From assembly GCF_038039215.1 (NCBI RefSeq), contig NZ_JBBPCL010000001.1, positions 5,642,001 through 5,706,000 on the forward strand: 64,000 bases of DNA, read 5' to 3'. This DNA is from Pseudonocardia sp. T1-2H (GTDB lineage Bacteria; Actinomycetota; Actinomycetes; Mycobacteriales; Pseudonocardiaceae). The notes beneath the pieces were generated by a model that did no database searches, was not told the origin of the DNA, and saw only the letters and a list, made by a program, of their open reading frames with translations. Made by a program: the position numbers and the translations under genes. The number at the start of each line of letters is the position of its first letter. Within the stretch, counting starts at the first letter, position 1. Shown piece by piece: positions 21,122-31,163 of this stretch.

Positions 21122-21687
21122 CGCGCAGAGTCGTCCAGGCGTTACGCAACATGTTGGTCATCATCCGTTCGTGAGGCCGACCACGCAGAGTGCCGGAATC
21201 TGGCCATCAGCGCCGATCACCGTAGCGAAGGCGCCGGGCGGGAGACGACCCGCTCCTCCTCTGCGAAGACGCCGGGAGGCCCCGGAAGTTGCCTCCGATC
21301 GACTCTGACCGCCCATGGGTCGCCGGGCGTCGGCGAACGGTCACGGAGACGGAACTACCGAAAAGAGACCTCAGACCGACGTTCCGTGGCCGGACGGGCA
21401 CATGCGGTGGCGGGCACCAAGGGCCCGGGCGATGCCCGTCGATCCCCTGTGCGGTCCACACACAGATGCACGACGGCGAAACGGCGAAAGGCCGGCGCGG
21501 GGTGTCGTCACGCGGGACACCCGGCTCCGGCCGGGGCGACACGGGGCCGGTGCGGTGGCCACCCTCGGGCGGCCACGGCACCCCCTGACGTGTCGTGTGG
21601 TCGTGCTCCCGGACCCCCGTCCGGGTCGTGCGAGGCGGCGGGGACGGACCCCGGCGCGGCAGGCCGGCGCGGGCCGGCCCGGGAAGA
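21122..21687. other. Intergenic region upstream of sigD, no gene seen
   Basis: These 566 bases lie between sigD and the BldM-like gene, both minus strand. Open frames here have poor composition and no credible start, and I recognise no RNA gene. The stretch nearest sigD holds GTAACGC (complement of 21139-21145), a sigma-D-like -35 element, and a small AACATGTT palindrome. The bldM-like stop-proximal part is only GC-rich sequence. Confidence 0.5.
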
Positions 21688-22284
21688 CTAGGAGACCAGT
21701 CCGCGGCGGAAGCCGTGGGCGACCGCCTGGGCGCGATCCCGCACGCCGAGCTTGCGGAACAGCCGGCGCGCGTGCGTCTTGACCGTGTCCTCCGAGAGGT
21801 AGAGCTCGCGGCCGATCTGGCCGTTGCTCTTGCCCTGGCTCATGCCGCGCAGCACCTGGAGCTCGCGCTCGGTGAGCTGCACGCCGGGGTCCGCGGGTGC
21901 CCGCGGAGTGGGTACGGCGGTGCTGGCGAGCGTGTGCGCGAGCGCGGCCACGAGCTCCGGGCGGGAGGCGTCCCACCGGAGGTAGCCACGAGCGCCCCCG
22001 GCGATGGCCGCGGCGATGCTGCCCGCGTCGTCCGGGGCGCCGAACACGATGACGTTGGCCTGCGGGTGCGCCGCGACCAGACGGCGCGTGGCCTCGACAC
22101 CGGTGGGCACGGCACGCTGGGTGCCGACCAGGACAACGTCGACCGGCTGCCGGGAGAACCGGGCCAGCAACTCGTCCCCGTGGGCGACGCAGTCGATCCT
22201 GTGCACCCCCGGTACAGCGGACATCACGCGGGTAAGACCTTCGCGGACGCTGCGACGATCGTCGCAGATGAGTACCGTCGTCAC
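21688..22284 (-). CDS. BldM-like orphan response regulator lacking the phospho-Asp
   Basis: This 198-aa protein has a receiver fold (residues about 3-120) and a LuxR helix-turn-helix with LTERELQVLRGMSQGKSN and LSEDTVKTHARRLFRKLG, a signature nearly identical to Streptomyces BldM. The residue expected to be phosphorylated is Gly54 (VVLVGTQRA), so the receiver cannot be activated in the usual way. The acidic pocket CDD is kept. GTG 22284 is chosen because AGGAAGGA stands just before it. No kinase gene is adjacent. In Streptomyces BldM controls development. A developmental or stress role here is inferred. Confidence 0.85.
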   Translation of the reverse strand: MTTVLICDDRRSVREGLTRVMSAVPGVHRIDCVAHGDELLARFSRQPVDVVLVGTQRAVPTGVEATRRLVAAHPQANVIVFGAPDDAGSIAAAIAGGARGYLRWDASRPELVAALAHTLASTAVPTPRAPADPGVQLTERELQVLRGMSQGKSNGQIGRELYLSEDTVKTHARRLFRKLGVRDRAQAVAHGFRRGLVS

Positions 22285-22476
22285 GACGATTCCTTCCTGC
22301 AGCTTCCTGCAGCCGGGTGATGTGTCACCCTCCGCTTCGGCGGGTGACAGGCTCACCTTGACACGATCAGGGCGGGTTTGTGCCCTCCATTAGAGACCCT
22401 TGCGCCGAACGGCGCTTGTCATGTGGGTGACAAGGCCCGAATGGAGTAATTACCGTACCGCGTTTCCCGGGGCCAT

Positions 22477-23475
22477 TTACACCACCTCCCTCATCAGCCG
22501 GCGCAGTTGCGGATCACTTCGGGTGAACATCGCGCTCAGCGCGTGAGCGGCGGCGTGTCGTCGGCGTGCCGCGTCGCTCGCCGCACCGTTCACCGATTCC
22601 GGTGCCGTTCGGCCGTGTCGCTCGTTTGTGCGAACCGCTGCCCCGGACGGGTTGTGCGGTCCCCGGCGCCCGACGGGCGGACCGTCCGTGGCGGCCCCGG
22701 CGAGTCCCGCGGCGGCGAGCAGGGCGGCCCAGCGGAGCGGGAGCAGGCCGAGCTCGCCGGCCTCCTCCGCGAGGGCGTCCAGGCGCGCGCTCCCGGCACT
22801 CCCCGCGCCTTCGACGAGGCCGGCCCGGGCGGCCACGAGCCCGGCGACCTCGGCCACGAGCCGGGACTTCAGGAGATGCCGTGCGGAGCCCCACCGCCGG
22901 GCGCCGGCGACCGCGTCCGCCGCGGCCCGGACGGCCACGGCCGGATCTCCGCGCAGCAGGGCGATCTCGGCCCGGACCCAGCCGGCCCGGATCGTCGAGC
23001 GCGGCCCGGCGCAGTCCCCGAGGACGGCGTCCGCCCTCGTCAAGAGGGAGGTGGCCGCTGCGGCATCGGCGCGGCCGACGGCGTCGGCGGCGAGCCCGAC
23101 CAGCCCGTCGACGAGCGCGGTGCGGGCGTCGATCCCCAGCGCCGCGGCGCCCGGGTCCGGCCGGCCCGCGGCCGTCGCGAGCCTGATCCCGAGGCCGTCG
23201 AACCGGGCCGCGGCGCCGTGCCCGCCGAGCTGACGCAGGTGCGACGCGCGGGTCACCGCGGCGTGGGCGGCGAGCGCCCGCGGCGTCCGCGGGTCCGCCG
23301 CCAGCACCTCCAGGAGGGCTGCCGCGGCGGCGTAGCGGCCCTGTCCTCCGAGCGCCACGGCGGCCGTCCAGCGCGCCGTCGGATCCGCTCGGCGCGGTGA
23401 CACCACCGACACGCCGGGACGGGGGCCGAACGCGATGGACCACAGCTCGGGATGCGCTATGTGGGTGGAGACCAT
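22477..23475 (-). CDS. Ala-rich helical-repeat protein, function unknown (Rv3415c position)
   Basis: This 332-aa protein is made almost entirely of Ala/Arg/Leu-rich helices that recur about every 35 residues (for example TAAVALGGQGRYAAAAALLEVL, then AEIALLRGDPAVAVRAA), a pattern like degenerate TPR repeats. It has no signal peptide or membrane helix. The C-terminal 60 residues are less ordered and end LRRLMREVV. It sits between the sigD region and whiB, where mycobacteria carry an uncharacterised gene of the same kind. The start ATG 23475 has no clear ribosome-binding site. Confidence 0.7.
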   Translation of the reverse strand: MVSTHIAHPELWSIAFGPRPGVSVVSPRRADPTARWTAAVALGGQGRYAAAAALLEVLAADPRTPRALAAHAAVTRASHLRQLGGHGAAARFDGLGIRLATAAGRPDPGAAALGIDARTALVDGLVGLAADAVGRADAAAATSLLTRADAVLGDCAGPRSTIRAGWVRAEIALLRGDPAVAVRAAADAVAGARRWGSARHLLKSRLVAEVAGLVAARAGLVEGAGSAGSARLDALAEEAGELGLLPLRWAALLAAAGLAGAATDGPPVGRRGPHNPSGAAVRTNERHGRTAPESVNGAASDAARRRHAAAHALSAMFTRSDPQLRRLMREVV

Positions 23476-23514
23476 TCAGGTAGTTCTCGTTCTTTCTTCA
23501 CTCACACGTCGCAG

Positions 23515-24600
23515 CTAGGGAAGGGCGGCCTGGGTCAGTTGGTCGGTGGCGTCGGCCAGGGATTCCAGGTGGGTCACCGGCGCCGGGAGCCCGACGTTCG
23601 TCCAACCCGGCCCTGCCACAAACGAGCGGACCCTCGGTCGAGTGACGGGCAGGCCGCGAATCACCCCGGGTGACGCGGTGCTCCTGCTCTGGGACCAGAG
23701 CACCAGCGCGACCGGCGCGGTCCGCCGGATCGCGGACGCCAGGGCGTCGACCGGCAGGTCCGCACCCAGGGACCGGCACGGGACCCCGCGTTCGGCCAGG
23801 ACCGCGGCGAGCACCGCCAGCGGCAGGTGGTGTCGCTCACACGGGGCCGAGGCGAGCACGACGGGCCGGCCGTCGTGCGCCGGCGGGCCCTGCAGCGACC
23901 GGGCCGCGCAGACGGCGAGCACGGCCTCGCTGACCAGGTGCTCGATCTCCACGCAGGTCCCGGTGGACGCCCAACGCTCGGCGATCCCGTTCAGCACCGG
24001 GCGGACGACCTCGTCCCAGGTCCGCTGCAGCCCGTCCGCCTCCGCGGAGTCCAGGAGCAGCTCGCGGACCGTCCCGCTGTCCATCGTCAGGGCCGCCCGG
24101 GCGAGGCCGCGGGCCCGGCGTCCGGCCCTCGGCATCGACAACATCCGGCCGCCGACCCGGACGCGCCCGCCCGGGTACGCCTCGGCGGTCGCCGGGCCGC
24201 CGGGCCCCGGGCCGACGTCCGGGCCGGGGCCGCTCTCCGGCCCCGGTCCGCCGGTCGGGCCGCGGGCCGGCTCCGCCGCGGGCCGGGCCGTCGGGAGGGT
24301 CGCCGCGGACAGCGCGAACCGGGCGGCCTCCGCCGGGGACACCCCACGGACGAGGGCCTGCTGCATCAGCTCGAGGCGGGCCAGGTCCGCACCGGAGTAG
24401 CGGCGGTGCTGGCCGGGGCGGTGCTCCCGCGGGCCGAGGCCGTAGCGGCGGTCCCAGGTCCGCAACGTCGCCGGGGCGACGCCGAGCCGGCGCGCCGCGG
24501 CGGCGACGGTGAGCCGGGGATGTTCCGCTGCCGAGCTGTCGGGACCGGCGATGTCGGGGTACGTCGGCGACACGGATGTCGTCGTCGCCTCCGGGTGCAC
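23515..24600 (-). CDS. MerR family regulator with cobalamin-binding domain
   Basis: This 361-aa regulator has an N-terminal MerR helix-turn-helix (LTVAAAARRLGVAPATLRTW, RRYSGADLARL), a Gly/Pro-rich linker, a helical B12-binding cap with W...VEIEHLVSEAVL, and a Rossmann B12 domain with CERHHLPLAVLAAVL and SLGADLP. The Glu-His of the cap and the His in the ERHH loop are the ligands used by CarH/LitR-type proteins, which sense light or cobalamin. The final 40 residues are less conserved. It is divergent from whiB with a 175-bp shared control region. The start (GTG 24600) is tentative because its ribosome-binding site is weak. Confidence 0.83.
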   Translation of the reverse strand: MHPEATTTSVSPTYPDIAGPDSSAAEHPRLTVAAAARRLGVAPATLRTWDRRYGLGPREHRPGQHRRYSGADLARLELMQQALVRGVSPAEAARFALSAATLPTARPAAEPARGPTGGPGPESGPGPDVGPGPGGPATAEAYPGGRVRVGGRMLSMPRAGRRARGLARAALTMDSGTVRELLLDSAEADGLQRTWDEVVRPVLNGIAERWASTGTCVEIEHLVSEAVLAVCAARSLQGPPAHDGRPVVLASAPCERHHLPLAVLAAVLAERGVPCRSLGADLPVDALASAIRRTAPVALVLWSQSRSTASPGVIRGLPVTRPRVRSFVAGPGWTNVGLPAPVTHLESLADATDQLTQAALP

Positions 24601-24775
24601 CGCGCCATCGTCCGGGGCCCGGGTCCCCACGGCAACTCCGGGCTGTGACGACGGCGGGTCGCGCGCGACGCGCCGACGGCCCGAAACTCGTCGAAAAACT
24701 TCGCGTGAACAAGGTTTGGACTGGTTCCAGCATGGGAATCTCGCAGTCGAACACGAGATCCGATGCGCAGGGGTG

Positions 24776-25105
24776 ATGACGGTGGCCGACGTTCGACGAC
24801 TGCCCGGACCGGTCACGGAGGTCTGGGACTGGCAGATGCACGGAGCATGCCGAGGGATGGACAGCGCCTTCTTCTTCCACCCCGAGGGGGAGCGCGGCCC
24901 CGCCCGGGCCAACCGCGAGGCCCGGGCGAAGGAAGTCTGCGAAAGCTGCCCCGTCATGGATCTCTGCCGCCGGCACGCCCTCGAGGTCCACGAGCCCTAC
25001 GGCGTCTGGGGCGGTCTCTCCGAGCACGAGCGGGACGACATCATCCGCGGCCGGGACCGGACCCTGCAGATCGGCAACACCCGGGCTCCGCACGGCATGG
25101 CCTGA
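24776..25105 (+). CDS. whiB3: WhiB family iron-sulfur regulator, WhiB3 type
   Basis: This 109-aa protein binds a [4Fe-4S] cluster with four Cys at 25, 55, 58 and 64 (HGACRGMD, VCESCPVMDLC) and has the G-V-W-G-G turn at 76-80 followed by a basic tail. The FFHPEGERG and HALEVHEPYGVWGG segments are those of WhiB3. Such proteins sense redox state or NO and act with the principal sigma factor. ATG 24776 gives the family length. A GTG immediately before it is possible. The terminator at 25123 follows. Confidence 0.93.
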   Translation: MTVADVRRLPGPVTEVWDWQMHGACRGMDSAFFFHPEGERGPARANREARAKEVCESCPVMDLCRRHALEVHEPYGVWGGLSEHERDDIIRGRDRTLQIGNTRAPHGMA

Positions 25106-25122
25106 GCAGCCTCCCTGACGAG

Positions 25123-25156
25123 AACGGGCGGGCGACCATCCGGTCGCCCGCCCGTT
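25123..25156. terminator. Bidirectional terminator between whiB and groEL
   Basis: A 15-bp perfect stem, AACGGGCGGGCGACC (25123-25137) with its complement (25142-25156), closes on ATCC and ends in TT on the plus strand. It separates the two convergent genes. Confidence 0.88.
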
Positions 25157-25174
25157 CCCCGTGGTGCAGGAAGG

Positions 25175-26809
<1,635 letters not shown>

Positions 26810-26836
26810 TCAAAGAGCTATCGGGCAGAAATGCCA

Positions 26837-26876
26837 CCGCCCCGAGGCCCGTACGGTCGACGGACCACCGGGGCGG
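26837..26876 (-). other. Hairpin in the groES-groEL spacer
   Basis: CCGCCCCG (26837-26844) pairs with CGGGGCGG (26869-26876). It lies within the intercistronic RNA and may tune the ratio or processing of the two transcripts. No U-tract follows. Confidence 0.4.
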
Positions 26877-26919
26877 CGGCTGTTACGCGAAGGTAACGAT
26901 CACGCAGGGGCGCGCAGCG

Positions 26920-27210
26920 TCAGTTGACGACCGCGAGCACGTCGCGCGCGGAGAGGATGAGGTACTCCTCGCCGTTGTACTTGACCTCGGTGCCGCCGTA
27001 CTTCGAGTAGATGACGACGTCGCCGACGGCCACGTCGACCGGCACGCGGGTCCCGTTGTCGGTGACCCGGCCCGGGCCCACCGCGAGGACCTTGCCCTCC
27101 TGGGGCTTCTCCTTGGCGGTGTCCGGGATGACGATGCCGGAGGCCGTGGTGGTCTCCGCCTCGCTGGCCTGGACGACGATCTTGTCCTCGAGCGGCTTGA
27201 TGTTCGCCAC
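26920..27210 (-). CDS. groES: Co-chaperonin GroES
   Basis: This 96-aa protein forms the heptameric lid for GroEL. The mobile loop (about residues 16-34, [20 protein letters not shown]) and the [17 protein letters not shown] strand are typical. GTG 27210 follows a purine-rich GGAAGGGGAGG. It is the first gene of the operon and lies 125 bases downstream of the CIRCE operator. Confidence 0.98.
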   Translation of the reverse strand: MANIKPLEDKIVVQASEAETTTASGIVIPDTAKEKPQEGKVLAVGPGRVTDNGTRVPVDVAVGDVVIYSKYGGTEVKYNGEEYLILSARDVLAVVN

Positions 27211-27334
27211 GATGACCTCCCCTTCCTGGGGTTTCGCTCACGCGTACTTCGCAGTACTGACCGGTGCTGTTCATCGACAGTGGATCGGGGCCCCGTCGTC
27301 GCGGGTGCCGGGGCGGCCCGACCCGTCTGTGCCG

Positions 27335-27361
27335 TTGGCACTCTACCCATGAGAGTGCCAG
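27335..27361. promoter_or_regulatory. CIRCE operator (HrcA-binding) upstream of groES
   Basis: The inverted repeat TTGGCACTC-N9-GAGTGCCAG matches the CIRCE consensus with the exact nine-base spacer. It implies HrcA-mediated heat-shock repression of groES-groEL1. The divergent aldo/keto reductase gene begins 47 bases beyond, so the element may affect both. Confidence 0.92.
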
Positions 27362-27407
27362 CACCTCAACGGGCACGCCACTCCACGTTTCGCCGTACCC
27401 TCGGGCC

Positions 27408-28334
27408 ATGCCGATGATCGGAACTCTCGACGTCTCGCGCTTCTGTCTCGGGGCCAACGTGTTCGGCTGGACGGCCGACGCCGACGCCTCGTTCGAGGTG
27501 CTCGACGCCTACGTCGCCGCAGGTGGGAACTTCATCGACACCGCCGACTCGTACATGTGGCGGATACCCGGGAACTCGGGCGGCGAGTCCGAGACGATCA
27601 TCGGGGACTGGATGGCCGCGCGCGGCAACCGGGACTCGATCGTGATCGCGACGAAGGTGGGCTCGCTGCCGCAGCGGGCGGGCCTGGGCGGGGAGAACAT
27701 CGCGGCCGCGGCGGAGGACTCCCTGCGCCGGCTGCGCACGGACCGCATCGACCTCTACTACGCGCACAAGGACGACCCGGACACCGCGCAGGAGGAGACG
27801 CTCGACGCGTTCGACGCGCTGGTGAAGGCGGGCAAGGTCCGGGAGATCGCGGCGTCGAACTTCTCCGCCGAGCGGCTCCGCTCCGCGCTGGAGATCTCCA
27901 AGCGGGACGGGCTGGCGTCCTACAGCGCCCTGCAGCCGCACTACAACCTGATGGAACGCGAGGAGTTCGAGTCCGCGCTCGCGCCTCTGCTGCAGGGCGA
28001 GGGCCTGGCCGCGGTGCCGTACTACGCGCTGGCCAAGGGCTTCCTGACCGGGAAGTACCGGGACGGCGGCCCGGCCGTGGACAGCGTCCGCGCCGAGGGC
28101 GCCCGGGCCTACCTGACGGACACCGGCCGCGCGGTCCTGGCCGTGCTGGAGGAGATCTCGCTGGGCCACGAGGTGCCGATGGCGTCCGTGGCGCTGGCCT
28201 GGCTCGCGGCGCAGCCGACGGTCGCCGCCCCGATCGCGAGCGCCCGCACGAGGGAGCAGCTCGACGGCCTCCTCCCGATGCTCGACCTGAAGCTCACCGA
28301 CGACGAGCTGCGCCTCCTCTCCCACGTCAGCTAG
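27408..28334 (+). CDS. Aldo/keto reductase
   Basis: This 308-aa TIM-barrel NADPH-dependent oxidoreductase keeps the conserved Asp/Tyr/Lys/His set: FIDTADSYMW (Asp and Tyr), VIATKVGS (Lys) and DLYYAHKDDP (His). The C-terminal PIASARTREQLDGLL loop binds NADPH. It resembles the AKR subgroup of oxidoreductases related to YajO or voltage-gated K+ channel beta subunits. The physiological substrate is unknown. ATG 27408 gives the normal start. It is divergent from groES and ends at a strong terminator. Confidence 0.92.
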   Translation: MPMIGTLDVSRFCLGANVFGWTADADASFEVLDAYVAAGGNFIDTADSYMWRIPGNSGGESETIIGDWMAARGNRDSIVIATKVGSLPQRAGLGGENIAAAAEDSLRRLRTDRIDLYYAHKDDPDTAQEETLDAFDALVKAGKVREIAASNFSAERLRSALEISKRDGLASYSALQPHYNLMEREEFESALAPLLQGEGLAAVPYYALAKGFLTGKYRDGGPAVDSVRAEGARAYLTDTGRAVLAVLEEISLGHEVPMASVALAWLAAQPTVAAPIASARTREQLDGLLPMLDLKLTDDELRLLSHVS

Positions 28335-28338
28335 CCCT

Positions 28339-28377
28339 GTGCGCGGGAAACCTCGCCGGAGCAGGTTTCCCGCGCAC
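28339..28377. terminator. Strong terminator after the aldo/keto reductase gene
   Basis: A perfect 14-bp stem, GTGCGCGGGAAACC (28339-28352) with its complement (28364-28377), surrounds an 11-base loop. It lies just beyond the stop codon and before the remnant of an acyl-CoA ligase on the other strand. Confidence 0.85.
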
Positions 28378-28402
28378 CGGGGATGAGCCGCGGAAACGCC
28401 GG

Positions 28403-28761
28403 TCAGCGGCCGAGCGGGTCCCGGCGGACGTCGGTCTTGAGGACCTTGCCCACGGTCGAGCGGGGCAGGTCCGGCTGGAACCCGACCTGCTTGGGAGCCT
28501 TCACGCTGCCGATCCGGGCCTTTACGAACGCCGTCAGCTCCTCCGTGCCGGCAGGTCCCCGGCGATCTCCTTCACCACCGGCGCACAGGAGGCCTGGAAG
28601 ATCAGCGCGGTGCAGTCGAAGAGGTCCAGCAGCTCCCGGTTCTTCGCGGCGCCGTTGCGCGGGTTGATCGGGCACCACACCGCGCCCGCCCGCGTGACCC
28701 CGAGGACGCAGGAGAACGCCGTCGGGTCGTTGGCGGACAGGATGCCGTAGGTCAGCGACAT
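28403..28761 (-). pseudogene. Acyl-CoA synthetase remnant (AMP-binding)
   Basis: From 28761 the frame shows an internal part of an AMP-dependent ligase (ILSANDPTAF, GAVWCPINPRN). It then jumps, with a frame change near 28553, to the last ~45 residues of the enzyme (VKAPKQVGFQPDLPRSTVGKV ending DPLGR). A family member is about 500 aa; here roughly 120 codons remain. Both the N-terminal end and most of the middle are missing, so this is a true deletion relic. It is the last gene of the decayed operon. Confidence 0.8.
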
Positions 28762-28778
28762 GTCAGCCGTCGGCCGCG

Positions 28779-29906
28779 TCAGTCATGGATCGTGACGATC
28801 GGCTTGAGCACGAGCCCGTTGGCGCAGCACGCCCAGCAACTCCCGGTGCCCGAACGCCTGGCAGCCCGACGCGAACCCGACGCGCTTCGGCGGCTGCTGC
28901 AGCAGCGAGTACGCCGCGTAGGCCTGCAGCAGCCCGGCCTGCTTGTAGTTCTGGTTGCCGTGGATCGCCACGTGCGCGCGGCCCAGCGGACCGGACGCGT
29001 GGACGGGGTCGATCGAGGTGTTGATCCGCGGGTTCTCCCGGGGCGGTATGTCGGACTGCAGGCCGGCGGCGATGTCTGCCAGTGCGGCCTCCTGTGCGGC
29101 CGGCTCGAGGGGCTTGATCTGCTCCTCGAACGTGCCGGTGGTGGCGACGACGCCGTCCATGACCGCGCGGTCGAACACGCCGCCCGTGGCGGTCACGTTC
29201 GCGACGCGGGGGTCGTCGGAGAACCACACGGGATGCGCCATGCCGCCCCACCGGACGGTGAGCGCGGTTCCTGCGAGCCGGGGACGACGCACTCCCGGGT
29301 CGCCTTGTGGTCCCAGGCCACGTACTGGTTCTCCACCAGGTGGTACCAGTCCGCCTTGAGGATGGTGAAGATCGTCTGGGCGGAGGCGAAGGTGGGGTAG
29401 CCCTTCCACAGCACGAGGATGTCCAACGTGTCCAGGCCCGGAGTCTCCAGCGCGACGTTCGCGGCGATCTCGCTCGTCGTCTACATCTGCGCGATGCCCG
29501 GGGAGAGCAGCAGCCCCTTCTCGGCGAACGCCTCGCCCCAGGTGTTCTTCGCGTGCAGCGTCCAGTCCTGCTCGCCGGTGGTGTCGGTGTAGTGGCAGCC
29601 GGCGGCGAGCGCGGCCTCGACGGCCTCCGGTCCGTACTTGATGAACGGTCCGACGGTGTTGCAGACGACCGACGCGCCCTCGAAGAGGCCGGTCAGCGAG
29701 GCCACGTCGTGGCTGACCTCGACGACGTCGTGTTCCACTGTGTCCAGGCCGGGGATCTTGTCCAGGGCGGCCTGGACCTTCTTCGCGTCGCGGCCGGCGG
29801 CGATGAACGAGACGTTGAACTCGCGCAGGTACTCGCAGATCAGACGTCCGGTGTAGCCGGAGACCCCGTAGACGACGACCGGCTTGTCGGTGGGCCCGGT
29901 CCTCAC
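28779..29906 (-). pseudogene. Saccharopine dehydrogenase-like / DUF5938 protein, broken
   Basis: The N-terminal Rossmann part is intact (VVVYGVSGYTGRLICEYLRE) up to AQM, where TAG at about 29481-29483 replaces the Tyr expected before TTSEIAANVALETPGLD. The body continues (LDILVLWKGYPTFASAQTIF), breaks again at about 29272-29285, runs on (AHPVWFSDDPRVANVTATGG), and shifts a last time near 28817 before the C-terminus. One nonsense codon and two frameshifts make this a pseudogene of about 375 codons. Relatives occur in actinobacterial lipid or steroid catabolic clusters. Confidence 0.85.
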
Positions 29907-30194
29907 ATTCCCATCCCGCCGTCGACCGGGAGGCCGGCGCCGTTGACGAATTTGGACGCGTCGGAGGCGAGGAAGACCACCGCGTCCGCCATGTCCTCGA
30001 CCGCGCCGAGGCGACCCGACGGGGTGAGCTCGATGACCGCTCCGACGGCGGCCTCGGTGCTCTCGAACAGCCCGAGGCCTGCGGTCTCGACGGCGAGCTT
30101 CATGCCCATGTCCGTCGGGACGAGGCCCGGGTAGATGCAGTTGACGCGCCCCCGTGACGAGCGCCCTCCGCCCCGTCAGATCGAACCCACTCAT
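29903..30194 (-). pseudogene. Short-chain dehydrogenase remnant
   Basis: ATG 30194 with GGAGGAAG upstream starts the normal SDR N-terminus MSGFDLTGRRALVTGA. The sequence then passes directly into the C-terminal part (YPGLVPTDMGMKLAVET-like, ending GAGLPVDGGMGM) with a frame change. The central ~480 bases, including the catalytic Tyr-x-x-x-Lys region, are deleted. Its stop overlaps the start of the next pseudogene (GTGA), showing they once formed an operon. Confidence 0.85.
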
Positions 30195-30263
30195 GCGGCT
30201 TCCTCCCTTGTGGACACGCCTCTGTGCCGGCATCGGTGATGCAGGGCACGACGTAGAGAGGAT

Positions 30264-30300
30264 CTTGGACGACTGTCAAGATTTTTTGGACGATCGTCCA
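30264..30300. promoter_or_regulatory. Probable TetR operator pair
   Basis: A perfect 14-bp palindrome TGGACGATCGTCCA lies at 30287-30300. A degenerate copy, CTTGGACGACTGTCAAG, lies at 30264-30280. They fall between the divergent SDR remnant and the TetR gene, the expected place for the repressor's own operators. Confidence 0.72.
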
Positions 30301-30383
30301 GAGTCGAGTCAGGACCGGAGGTCTGGGCTACCCTGGCCCCGACCAGCGCCCGACCGTGTTCCCCCGACCGAGAGACGGACAGC

Positions 30384-31004
30384 GTGACCAAGCCCGCCGA
30401 ACGGATCTCCCGCCGCCAGGTCGACAAGTTCGAGCAGCGCCGCAAGCAGCTCGCGGACGCGGCGCTGCAGACGCTCTCCGAGCTGGGCTACGCGCGGACG
30501 AGCCTGCGGGAGATCGCGCAGAACTCCGAGTTCAGCCACGGGGTGCTGCACTACTACTTCCGGGACAAGGTCGAGCTGATCACCTACTGCGTCCGGCAGT
30601 ACAAGGCGCACTGCGTGCTGCGCTACGACGGGATCGTCGCCGACGCCGAGGACCCGGACGCCCTCGCCCGGGACTTCGCGGACGGGCTCGTGGACACGCT
30701 GGTGGGGGAGGCGCTGCTGCACCGCCTCTGGTACGACCTGCGCTCGCAGTCGCTGTTCGAGGAGTCGTTCCGGGCGGACGTCGCGGACATCGACGAGAGC
30801 CTGGAGCGGATGATCTGGCGGATCGTCAGCCGGTACGCGGAGCTCTCCGGGAACGCCCCCACCTGCAGCTCCGCGATGGCCTACGCGACCTTCGACGGCC
30901 TGTTCCAGCAGGCCCTGCTCCGGCACCTCGCCGGCTCGGCGATCGCCCTGGACGACCTACGCGCGGGCGCGCGGCACCTGCTGAGCCACGTCGTCTGCGC
31001 CTGA
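30384..31004 (+). CDS. TetR family transcriptional regulator
   Basis: This 206-aa protein has an N-terminal TetR helix-turn-helix (residues about 20-65) containing LADAALQTLSELGYARTSLREIA and GVLHYYFRDKVEL, and a C-terminal helical ligand domain rich in Asp, with ALLHRLWYDLRSQSLFEE. It starts at a GTG. It is intact, unlike the three divergent catabolic genes it probably controlled. Acyl-CoA thioesters are plausible ligands given the genes nearby; this is inference. Confidence 0.92.
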   Translation: MTKPAERISRRQVDKFEQRRKQLADAALQTLSELGYARTSLREIAQNSEFSHGVLHYYFRDKVELITYCVRQYKAHCVLRYDGIVADAEDPDALARDFADGLVDTLVGEALLHRLWYDLRSQSLFEESFRADVADIDESLERMIWRIVSRYAELSGNAPTCSSAMAYATFDGLFQQALLRHLAGSAIALDDLRAGARHLLSHVVCA

Positions 31005-31038
31005 ACTGCTTCCCGCGGGCGGGCTTGCTGGCCTCTGA

Positions 31039-31163
31039 CGCTTGAGCGGCTCAAGCGCCACCCTGCGCTGCTCGAGCCACTCAGGCACCGCGGCGCGTCC
31101 CGTACTGCCGCCGCTCGAGTGGCTCCAGCGGCGGCCGTTGACGCTCGAGCCACTCGAGCGTCA
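31039..31163. repeat. Palindromic CTCGAG elements between TetR gene and tsaD
   Basis: This contains CGCTTGAG-CGG-CTCAAGCG (31039-31057), a CTCGAGCCACTC half unit, CTCGAGTGGCTC, and a perfect TGACGCTCGAG-CCA-CTCGAGCGTCA (31139-31163) that overlaps the tsaD stop codon. Bases 31116-31163 align closely with 60456-60507 beside pntB. They may be terminators of the convergent transcripts and a dispersed repeat at the same time. Confidence 0.7.

Noticed and set aside
21289..21588. 99-codon open frame upstream of sigD
   Set aside because: No ribosome-binding site, random-looking composition, and no recognised motif.
28339..28377. Possible attachment site beside the decayed operon
   Set aside because: The inverted repeat is a normal terminator; there is no direct repeat or integrase nearby.
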